Positions 1 through 4,703 of a DNA stretch of 5,532 bases are shown here, one piece after another (position 1 is the first letter of the stretch; each line of letters begins with the position of its first letter). The notes beneath the pieces are model-generated. The model was not told the origin of the DNA and ran no database searches. It saw only the letters and a list, made by a program, of their open reading frames with translations. The position numbers and the translations under genes were made by a program. Source of the DNA: an uncultured Clostridia bacterium. Its GTDB lineage: Bacteria; Bacillota; Clostridia; Christensenellales; Borkfalkiaceae. The stretch is taken from positions 1 to 5,532 of the forward strand of contig CAMOVY010000074.1 in the NCBI GenBank assembly GCA_946627905.1. The letters are read 5' to 3'.

Positions 1-1
1 T

Positions 2-286
2 AAAAATAAAGTCGACAGATATCTGTATTCGGATAAGGAATTGCAGGACTATCTTGCGGAAGTCGGCAAGTGCGATATTCAGCGCTATAAGGGTCTTGGC
101 GAAATGGACCCCGAACAACTTTGGAACACGACCATGAACCCAGAAACGCGAACTATGCTTAAAGTTTCTATGGAAGACGCGGTCGAGGCGAACGATACGT
201 TCAACAGGCTTATGGGCGGCGACCCCGAACTAAGGCGAGAGTTTATCGAGCAGAACGCCAAACTCGTAAAAGACCTTGACATTTAA
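2..286 (+). CDS. gyrB: DNA gyrase subunit B, C-terminal end (partial)
   Basis: This is the last 94 codons of gyrB; the reading frame is open from base 2 and the gene starts outside the window. GyrB is the ATPase subunit of the A2B2 gyrase that introduces negative supercoils. The visible part is the end of the TOPRIM/C-terminal region, identified by the family hallmark QRYKGLGEMDPEQLW, followed by a threonine- and methionine-rich stretch (NTTMNPETRTMLKV) and the typical tail in which a DxxF..LMGG segment precedes a helix ending in DLDI. The ATPase and transducer domains are not in view. A TTG codon at position 41 is an internal leucine, not a start, because the frame and its homology extend upstream of it. 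gyrA follows after 15 bp, so the two subunits are almost certainly co-transcribed, the usual Firmicutes arrangement. Confidence 0.95.
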   Translation, partial: KNKVDRYLYSDKELQDYLAEVGKCDIQRYKGLGEMDPEQLWNTTMNPETRTMLKVSMEDAVEANDTFNRLMGGDPELRREFIEQNAKLVKDLDI

Positions 287-291
287 AGGAG
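285..291 (+). promoter_or_regulatory. Ribosome binding site of gyrA
   Basis: AAAGGAG overlaps the gyrB stop codon and lies 10 nt before the ATG at 302. It is a strong match to the anti-Shine-Dalgarno sequence and supports that ATG as the gyrA start. Confidence 0.8.
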
Positions 292-301
292 AAACGCGAA
301 A

Positions 302-2833
302 ATGATTAAAAAAGAAAACAGCGCGGAACTTACCGCCGAATTTCAGTCGACGCTTGAAAAAACCAAACTCATTAACGTAGAAGTCGACGAAGAAGTAAAA
401 AAATCTTTTATCGCATACGCTATGGCGGTCAACGTTTCCCGCGCTATTCCGGACGCAAGGGACGGGCTTAAACCGGTTCACAGGCGTATCCTTTACGCTA
501 TGCACGAAGCGGGACTGACCAGCGATAAGGCGTACAGAAAGTGCGCTAAAATCGTCGGCGACGTTTTAGGTAAATACCACCCGCACGGCGACAGTTCGGT
601 TTACGACGCGCTCGTGCGCTTGGCGCAGGACTTTTCCATAAATTTCCCGCTTGTCGACGGGCACGGGAACTTCGGTTCGGTCGACGGCGACCCCGCCGCG
701 GCGTACAGGTATACCGAAGCAAGACTTTCACGCCTTTCCGACGAAATGCTTAAGGAAATCGACAAAGATACGGTGGATTTTTATCCGAACTTTGACGATA
801 CCGAAATGCAACCTGTGGTGTTGCCGTCGCGCTTTCCGAATATTTTAGTCAACGGTTCGGACGGTATAGCCGTCGGTATGGCGACAAATATTCCGCCGCA
901 TAACCTTGCGGAGTGTTTAAACGCGTGTATCGCGCTTATAGATAACCCCGAAATAACCGTCGAAGAACTTATGGAATATATCCCCGCGCCCGATTATCCT
1001 ACGGGCGGTGTTCTTATGGGCAGGGCGGGCATTAAACAGGCGTACGCAACGGGCAGGGGCGGTTTCGTTCTCCGCGCCAAAACCGAAATAGAAGAATTTA
1101 ACAACGGCACGAGAGAAAGAATAATCGTTTCAGAACTGCCGTATCAGGTCAATAAAGCCGTTCTTATCAAAACTATAGCCGATATGGTCAAGGATAAGAG
1201 AATAGAAGGCATAAGCGACATTAAGGACGAATCTGACAGGCACGGTATGCGTATGGTTATAGACCTTAAAAAGGACGCAAACGCGCAAGTTGTGCTTAAT
1301 ACTTTATTCAAACATACTAATTTACAGGTTAAAGACGGAATTATACTTCTTGCGCTCGTGGATGGCGAGCCTAAAGTTTTGGGGCTTAAAGACATATTGC
1401 AACATTATATCGCGCACCAGAAAGAGGTTATCGTCCGCAGAACCAAATACGATTTGGCAAAGACCGAAGAGCGCGAACATATAGTAAAAGGCTTAGTTAT
1501 TGCGCTTAATAACATAGATAAAGTTATAGAAATAATTAAGAAGTCCGCCGATAAAAACTCCGCGTCGGAAGCGCTTATTCGGGAATTCGATTTATCCGAC
1601 AAGCAGGCTAACGCAATACTTGAAATGAGATTACAGCGGCTTACGAGTATGGAAGTTGAAAAACTTAAAGAAGAACTCGAATTACTTGACAAAACCATAG
1701 CCGACTTAAAGGATATACTTGCCAACGAGTGGCGCGTTAACGCGATTATAAAGGGCGATATGGAAGAGATAAAGGCAAAATATCCTTCGCCGAGAAAGAC
1801 CGAACTTTCCTACGATTACGGCGATATAGATATTGCCGATATGATACCCGTAGAAGACGTCGTGGTAAGCCTTACGCATTTCGGATACGTCAAGCGCGTT
1901 CCCGTGTCTGAATACAGAACCCAGCGCCGTGGCGGCAGGGGGATTACTGCGCATAAGCCGAAAGAAGAAGACTTTGTGGAGAATATGTTTATCACTTCCA
2001 CGCACGACGATATACTGTTCTTTACCGACAAGGGCAGGGTATACAGCCTTAAATGTTTCTTTATTCCCGAAGCGCAACGAATTGCGCGCGGTAGGGCGAT
2101 AGTCAATCTGTTGCAACTAACGGACGGCGAAAAGGTTTGCGCTATGCTTCCGCTTAAAAAGGATGCGACGGGATATATCGTAATGGCAACCCGCAGCGGG
2201 CTTATTAAAAAGACTTCTTTGGAAGAGTATGCGAATATACGTAAAGTGGGTAAAATCGCCATCAACATCCGTGAAGACGACTACCTTATTTCGGTGGGCT
2301 TAACCTGCGGCAACGACGAAATTATTATGGCGTCGGAAGAAGGTAAGTGCATAAGGTTTAATGAAAACGACGTCCGCGCGACGGGTAGGGCTACGATGGG
2401 CGTTCGCGGTATGGATATAGCGGAAGACGATAAACTCGTCGATATGTCCGTTATTAAACCCGACTGCGAAGTTATAACCATGACCGAAAAGGGCTACGGC
2501 AAGCGTTCGGATTTAGAAGATTACCGCTTGCAGTCAAGGGGCGGCAAAGGTATCAAAGCGGGCGTGTTTACCGAAAAGACGGGAAAACTCGTAAGTCTAA
2601 AACTCGTTTCCGAAGATGAAGATTTAATGATAATCTCTGAAAACGGCACTATAATAAAAGTCGCTTCAAGCGATATAAGCAAAATCGGCAGGGCAACGCA
2701 AGGGGTTAAGGTAATGAGAATAGACGACACCAAAGTATCCCGTTTAGCGATAACACCCAAGTCCGAAGAAGACGAAGAAAGCGCAGTAGGAGGTCAGGAA
2801 CGGCTGTCGGAAGAGACACATATTGATCAATAA
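302..2833 (+). CDS. gyrA: DNA gyrase subunit A
   Basis: Full-length 843-aa gyrase A subunit, which binds, cleaves and religates DNA and wraps it to give negative supercoiling using ATP hydrolysed by GyrB. The winged-helix breakage-reunion core contains RDGLKPVHRR (53-62) and HPHGDSSVYD (93-102). The catalytic tyrosine is Y137 in AAAYRYTEAR, equivalent to E. coli Y122, an offset of 15 that also places R47, H60 and R62 on E. coli R32, H45 and R47. The quinolone-determining positions are S98 and D102 (E. coli S83 and D87), the susceptible-type residues. A coiled-coil tower lies near 440-480 and the six-bladed C-terminal pinwheel starts near 515. The GyrA box QRRGGRG is at 541-547, which distinguishes it from topoisomerase IV ParC, as does its position directly after gyrB. 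A second box-like motif, QSRGGKG, is at 744-750. The tail after about 815 is acidic and poorly conserved. The N-terminus is roughly 15 residues longer than in E. coli; the ATG at 302 has the good ribosome binding site. Confidence 0.97.
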   Translation: MIKKENSAELTAEFQSTLEKTKLINVEVDEEVKKSFIAYAMAVNVSRAIPDARDGLKPVHRRILYAMHEAGLTSDKAYRKCAKIVGDVLGKYHPHGDSSVYDALVRLAQDFSINFPLVDGHGNFGSVDGDPAAAYRYTEARLSRLSDEMLKEIDKDTVDFYPNFDDTEMQPVVLPSRFPNILVNGSDGIAVGMATNIPPHNLAECLNACIALIDNPEITVEELMEYIPAPDYPTGGVLMGRAGIKQAYATGRGGFVLRAKTEIEEFNNGTRERIIVSELPYQVNKAVLIKTIADMVKDKRIEGISDIKDESDRHGMRMVIDLKKDANAQVVLNTLFKHTNLQVKDGIILLALVDGEPKVLGLKDILQHYIAHQKEVIVRRTKYDLAKTEEREHIVKGLVIALNNIDKVIEIIKKSADKNSASEALIREFDLSDKQANAILEMRLQRLTSMEVEKLKEELELLDKTIADLKDILANEWRVNAIIKGDMEEIKAKYPSPRKTELSYDYGDIDIADMIPVEDVVVSLTHFGYVKRVPVSEYRTQRRGGRGITAHKPKEEDFVENMFITSTHDDILFFTDKGRVYSLKCFFIPEAQRIARGRAIVNLLQLTDGEKVCAMLPLKKDATGYIVMATRSGLIKKTSLEEYANIRKVGKIAINIREDDYLISVGLTCGNDEIIMASEEGKCIRFNENDVRATGRATMGVRGMDIAEDDKLVDMSVIKPDCEVITMTEKGYGKRSDLEDYRLQSRGGKGIKAGVFTEKTGKLVSLKLVSEDEDLMIISENGTIIKVASSDISKIGRATQGVKVMRIDDTKVSRLAITPKSEEDEESAVGGQERLSEETHIDQ

Positions 2834-2858
2834 ATAGCAATAAAAAAGCGGTGCGAAT

Positions 2859-3512
2859 ATGTTTGATAATTTTTTAGTTGAATACAAATATCTATTAGCG
2901 ATACTTTTATCGGTTGTTTTAGGGTTTTTCGTCGGTTTAGAGAGAAAAACCCGCGCAAAGGAAGCAGGTGTAAGAACGCACACGATAGTATCGTTCGGTG
3001 CTTGTCTATTGATGATAATATCGAAATACGGATTTGAAGCGTCTACCGCAGACGCTTCGAGAATTGCCGCACAGGTAGTATCGGGAATCGGTTTCATAGG
3101 CGCAGGGATAATCGTTTATAGAAAAGATGCCGTACACGGACTAACTACCGCCGCTGGCGTCTGGGCGACTGCGGGGATAGGTATGGCTTGCGGTGCTGGG
3201 TTGTATTTTGTTGCACTCGGAGCAACAGTCATAATGATTTCCGTGCAGTGTATTTTACATATAAATTGTAGATTGTTTAATATTAAACATATTTATAAAG
3301 TAAATGTTTCATTTATTCAGACGGATAATGAAGATGAAAAAATAAAAAAAATATTTGGCGTTGAGCATTTTCATAACATAAGTGTGGTGCGTAGAGAAAA
3401 TACGGTGTTTAACGTTTCTATTTTAACCGAAAAAGAAGTGTCTTCGGCATTAATTGATAATATTATGAAAAACAATGACTTTATTATCTCAATTGAAAGG
3501 TGCTACAATTAA
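2859..3512 (+). CDS. MgtC/SapB-family membrane protein
   Basis: A 217-aa integral membrane protein of the MgtC/SapB/YhiD family. The hydrophobic half has about five membrane segments (roughly 12-28, 41-57, 69-87, 96-112 and 115-133). Between and within them are the family motifs: GLERKTRAKEAGVRTHT (26-42) after the first segment, then RIAAQVVSGIGFIGAG (68-83) and GLTTAAGVWATAGIG (94-108). A soluble domain follows at about 145-217, resembling in size and position the ACT-like C-terminal domain of longer family members; the Salmonella protein has a similar length. MgtC of Salmonella is tied to growth in low Mg2+ and survival in macrophages and inhibits the F1Fo ATPase, but most family members in non-pathogens have no defined role, so no function is claimed here. 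The gene starts 25 bp after gyrA with no terminator between, so it is probably read through from gyrBA. The start has only a weak ribosome binding site (GGTG, 2850-2853). The 3' half is noticeably more AT-rich than gyrA. Confidence 0.88.
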   Translation: MFDNFLVEYKYLLAILLSVVLGFFVGLERKTRAKEAGVRTHTIVSFGACLLMIISKYGFEASTADASRIAAQVVSGIGFIGAGIIVYRKDAVHGLTTAAGVWATAGIGMACGAGLYFVALGATVIMISVQCILHINCRLFNIKHIYKVNVSFIQTDNEDEKIKKIFGVEHFHNISVVRRENTVFNVSILTEKEVSSALIDNIMKNNDFIISIERCYN

Positions 3513-3530
3513 GAAAGATTTATTAGTATT

Positions 3531-3568
3531 AAAAAAGCGATTGATATCAATAATCAATCGCTTTTTTT
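3531..3568 (+). terminator. Rho-independent terminator after mgtC, probably bidirectional
   Basis: A perfect 15-bp stem (3531-3545 with 3553-3567) around a 7-nt loop, with the core GCGATTGAT/ATCAATCGC, preceded by a run of A and ending in a run of seven T. It lies 18 bp after the mgtC stop codon and ends the gyrB-gyrA-mgtC unit. Because the stem is flanked by A-tract and T-tract on both sides, it can also act as a back-up terminator for leftward transcription from the tRNA operon. Confidence 0.9.
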
Positions 3569-3574
3569 ATAAGT

Positions 3575-3598
3575 AAACCACACGCTGGCGTGTGGTTT
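3575..3598. repeat. Perfect inverted repeat (hairpin) in convergent intergenic region
   Basis: AAACCACACGC (3575-3585) is the exact reverse complement of GCGTGTGGTTT (3588-3598), separated by TG, giving a GC-rich 10-bp stem with a CTGG tetraloop. It sits 6 bp past the mgtC terminator and is followed by a short near-palindrome, CAACGAATTTGTTG (3604-3617). The T-tracts on either side are short (three T), so it is a poor terminator by itself and is redundant with the terminators to its left and right. It may be an accessory terminator, a transcript-end stabiliser or a copy of a dispersed intergenic repeat. Only one copy is present in the window. Confidence 0.7.
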
Positions 3599-3634
3599 CT
3601 ATACAACGAATTTGTTGAACGGTTAGCAGAGATT

Positions 3635-3666
3635 AAAAACCCCTTTTCGTTTGAGAAAAAGGGGTT
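3635..3666 (-). terminator. Rho-independent terminator of the tRNA operon
   Basis: Read leftward, a 10-bp stem (3657-3666 with 3638-3647, including four consecutive G-C pairs) closes a 9-nt loop, and the 3' arm AAAAGGGG runs into TTTTT. It lies only a few bases past the encoded CCA of tRNA-Thr, the last gene of the operon, exactly where a terminator is expected. Confidence 0.85.
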
Positions 3667-3669
3667 AAA

Positions 3670-3745
3670 TGGAGCTGCTAACCGGAGTCGAACCGGTGAC
3701 CTCATCCTTACCAAGGATGTGCTCTACCTGCTGAGCCATAGCAGC
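3670..3745 (-). tRNA. tRNA-Thr (anticodon GGT)
   Basis: A 76-nt tRNA gene with all arms intact: a 7-bp acceptor stem GCTGCTA/TAGCAGC, D stem GCTC/GAGC, anticodon stem CATCC/GGATG, and T stem ACCGG/CCGGT with the normal loop TTCGACT. The anticodon loop TTGGTAA gives anticodon GGT (plus-strand positions 3710-3712), reading ACC and ACU codons. Discriminator U73 and CCA are encoded. It is the last gene of the operon, separated from tRNA-Leu by 49 bp that hold a hairpin, so its level could differ from that of the other four. Confidence 0.96.
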
Positions 3746-3757
3746 AATTTAATATAA

Positions 3758-3785
3758 AACGCAAATCGAAAATTCGATATGCGTT
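3758..3785 (-). other. Hairpin in the tRNA-Leu/tRNA-Thr spacer, possible attenuator or processing site
   Basis: An imperfect stem of 6 + 6 bp (3758-3763 with 3780-3785 and 3765-3770 with 3773-3778) with a single A-A mismatch and a 2-nt gap at the tip, where the terminal pairs are likely to open. In the direction of tRNA transcription the stem is followed by TTTT then ATATT, so it resembles a weak internal terminator. It could equally guide RNase cleavage. The stem is fairly AT-rich, so strong termination is unlikely. Confidence 0.5.
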
Positions 3786-3794
3786 CCGATATTC

Positions 3795-3881
3795 TGGTGC
3801 CGGAGACCGGACTTGAACCGGTACGGTGTTGCCACCGAGGGATTTTAAGTCCCTTGCGTCTGCCAATTTCGCCACTTCGGC
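3795..3881 (-). tRNA. tRNA-Leu (anticodon TAA)
   Basis: An 87-nt class II tRNA with the long variable arm CGGTGGCAACACCG. The anticodon stem AGGGA/TCCCT encloses CTTAAAA, giving anticodon TAA (plus-strand positions 3845-3847) for UUA and probably UUG codons. The T stem ACCGG/CCGGT holds the loop TTCAAGT; discriminator A73 and CCA are encoded. The acceptor stem pairs GCCGAAG with CTCCGGC and therefore contains an A5-C68 mismatch; the rest is normal. It starts 6 bp from the end of tRNA-Cys and must be cut from the same precursor. Confidence 0.95.
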
Positions 3882-3887
3882 GGGTGT

Positions 3888-3961
3888 TGGAGGCGCCACC
3901 CAGATTCGGACTGGGGGTAAAGGTTTTGCAGACCCGTGCCTTACCACTTGGCTATGGCGCC
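3888..3961 (-). tRNA. tRNA-Cys (anticodon GCA), with unusual T loop
   Basis: A 74-nt tRNA with acceptor stem GGCGCCA/TGGCGCC, the short D stem GCC/GGC typical of this tRNA, anticodon loop CTGCAAA (GCA at plus-strand positions 3927-3929), the U73 discriminator used by cysteinyl-tRNA synthetase, and encoded CCA. Two features deviate. The T loop reads TCCGAAT instead of TTCGAAT, replacing the nearly universal U55 with C. The anticodon stem CGGGT/ACCTT has a C27-U43 mismatch above a G28-U42 wobble. The identity call is secure; full activity is less so. Its place in a Gly-Cys-Leu run suggests it is the orthologous Cys gene rather than a stray copy. Confidence 0.92.
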
Positions 3962-3991
3962 TTGCGAATTTAAGTTGCCTTAATAAAAAAA

Positions 3992-4066
3992 TGGAGCGGG
4001 AAACGAGATTCGAACTCGCGACATTTGCCTTGGCAAGGCAACGCTCTACCACTGAGCCATTCCCGC
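3992..4066 (-). tRNA. tRNA-Gly (anticodon GCC)
   Basis: A 75-nt tRNA with acceptor stem GCGGGAA/TTCCCGC, D stem GCTC/GAGC, anticodon stem TTGCC/GGCAA enclosing TTGCCAA (anticodon GCC, plus-strand positions 4032-4034, for GGC and GGU), and T stem GCGAG/CTCGT with the standard loop TTCGAAT. Discriminator U73 and CCA are encoded. In the transcript the CCA is followed directly by seven U residues, a likely entry point for 3' processing. A 30-bp spacer separates it from tRNA-Cys. Confidence 0.96.
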
Positions 4067-4088
4067 ATAATATCTATACGATGGTGTT

Positions 4089-4164
4089 TGGTGGGAACAA
4101 TAGGGCTCGAACCTATGACCCCCTGCTTGTAAGGCAGATGCTCTCCCAGCTGAGCTATGCTCCC
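4089..4164 (-). tRNA. tRNA-Val (anticodon TAC)
   Basis: A 76-nt tRNA and the first gene of the operon. The acceptor stem is GGGAGCA/TGTTCCC with one G-U pair, the D stem GCTC/GAGC, the anticodon stem TCTGC/GCAGG around CTTACAA (anticodon TAC, plus-strand positions 4129-4131), and the T stem ATAGG/CCTAT with the loop TTCGAGC. A73 and CCA are encoded. Its 5' end lies about a dozen bases from the expected transcription start. Confidence 0.96.
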
Positions 4165-4183
4165 TGATTGCCATCGCTATTGT

Positions 4184-4212
4184 ACTATACCAAATTTGCG
4201 ACAAAAAATCAA
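4184..4212 (-). promoter_or_regulatory. Promoter of the Val-Gly-Cys-Leu-Thr tRNA operon
   Basis: Read on the minus strand, -35 TTGATT (4207-4212) and -10 TATAGT (4184-4189) are separated by exactly 17 bp, and TGG immediately before the -10 forms an extended -10 element. Transcription should start near 4177, giving a leader of about a dozen bases before tRNA-Val. T-tracts on the plus strand immediately upstream (4228-4252) could act as an UP element. Confidence 0.85.
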
Positions 4213-4334
4213 GTAATTTAAATAACATTTTTAATATTTTTTTAATTTTTTTACAAATTGCGTTTTATTGTTTTGGTATGTGCGGGTAAAGCAACCGTTA
4301 AATGTGTTAAAAATCTTTATTGCCAAGAAAAAAC
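4213..4334. other. AT-rich divergent intergenic region with phased T-tracts
   Basis: This stretch lies between the divergent tRNA and ATPase promoters and contains no credible gene. Its clearest structure is three T runs at 4228-4232, 4237-4243 and 4246-4252, with centres about 10 bp apart, which is the spacing that bends DNA. I see no further hairpin or recognisable regulatory RNA in 4253-4334. Confidence 0.6.
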
Positions 4335-4364
4335 TTGACTGAATATTTGTTTTTAATATATAAT
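4335..4364 (+). promoter_or_regulatory. Promoter of the V-type ATPase (ntp) operon
   Basis: TTGACT (4335-4340) and TATAAT (4359-4364) are separated by 18 bp, a near-consensus housekeeping sigma factor promoter in an AT-rich setting. The start site is expected near 4371, giving a short leader of about 23 nt before the ATG at 4394. Confidence 0.85.
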
Positions 4365-4368
4365 ATTA

Positions 4369-4380
4369 TAAAACGTTTTA
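4369..4380. promoter_or_regulatory. Perfect 12-bp palindrome over the predicted ntp start site (candidate operator)
   Basis: TAAAACGTTTTA is perfectly self-complementary with a central CG and begins five bases after the -10 element, so it covers the predicted +1. This is a typical location for a repressor site. The AAACGTTT core is reminiscent of LacI-family operators, but it fails the CcpA cre consensus at its outer positions. The regulator is unknown, and an AT-rich palindrome can occur by chance. Confidence 0.45.
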
Positions 4381-4393
4381 AGTGGTGAAAGGT

Positions 4394-4702
4394 ATGATTG
4401 AGGTTATCGCTTCGATTTTGGATGCGGAAAAAAAAGCCGATGAAATTGTTAAATCGTCGGTTGAAAAGTCCAAAGCGGTAAAACAGACCGCCGACATTGA
4501 TGGTGAAAAGATAAAAAACGGTACGGTAGCCGTATTTAAATTGCACCGCGCGTCCGCGCTTAAAGAAGCTGAAAAACGGGCTTCGGTCGAGTACGATAAA
4601 ATATTAGCGGAAGGTAAGACGTCCGCCGAAAAAATTTTATCGGAAAGTGCGGATAAAATTGATTATTTCGCAGATAAAATAGTAAAAAGCATAACGGGCT
4701 GA
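4394..4702 (+). CDS. ntpF: V-type ATPase peripheral-stalk coiled-coil subunit (NtpF/subunit G-H-like)
   Basis: A 102-aa, highly charged, alanine- and lysine-rich protein with no membrane segment, predicted as almost continuous helix with a single possible break near residues 36-44. It begins MIEVIASILDAEKKADEIV, the usual opening of the small subunit (called G in Thermus/Enterococcus-type enzymes, H in archaeal ones) that pairs with subunit E to form the peripheral stalk holding V1 against the membrane part. Position supports this: the next gene is ntpI, and Enterococcus hirae has the order ntpF-ntpI-ntpK. The ATG at 4394 is preferred because GGTGA (4384-4388) lies 5 nt before it; a GTG at 4382, four codons upstream, would have no ribosome binding site and would almost abut the palindrome. 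Coiled-coil proteins are poorly conserved, so the identification depends partly on context. Confidence 0.78.
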   Translation: MIEVIASILDAEKKADEIVKSSVEKSKAVKQTADIDGEKIKNGTVAVFKLHRASALKEAEKRASVEYDKILAEGKTSAEKILSESADKIDYFADKIVKSITG

Positions 4703-4703
4703 T

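Noticed and set aside
1922..1942. ParC (topoisomerase IV) instead of GyrA
   Set aside because: The intact GyrA box QRRGGRG, the complete pinwheel domain and the position after gyrB all indicate gyrase A.
1144..2268. Several antisense open frames within gyrA
   Set aside because: They overlap a fully conserved gene, are serine/leucine-rich in the way expected of reverse-frame translations, and lack ribosome binding sites.
3575..3620. End of an IS200/IS605-type element or a transposon remnant
   Set aside because: A subterminal-type hairpin is present, but no transposase fragment, target-site signature or second end is found in the window.
3708..4167. Open reading frames on both strands across the tRNA cluster
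   Set aside because: They run straight through well-folded tRNA genes, and their protein sequences are translations of conserved tRNA segments, a known source of spurious proteins.
4369..4380. CcpA catabolite-repression (cre) site
   Set aside because: The central part fits, but the outer TG and C positions of the cre consensus do not match, so only a generic candidate operator is claimed.
4382..4393. GTG start at 4382 for the ntpF-like gene
   Set aside because: The start would lie only about 11 nt after the expected transcription start with no Shine-Dalgarno sequence; the ATG at 4394 has GGTGA at proper spacing and gives the normal family N-terminus.
4307..4546. Minus-strand 79-codon open frame across the ntp promoter and ntpF
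   Set aside because: It covers the promoter, the palindrome and the start of a recognisable gene, has no family resemblance, and is rich in Phe/Tyr/Asn as expected from AT-rich antisense DNA.
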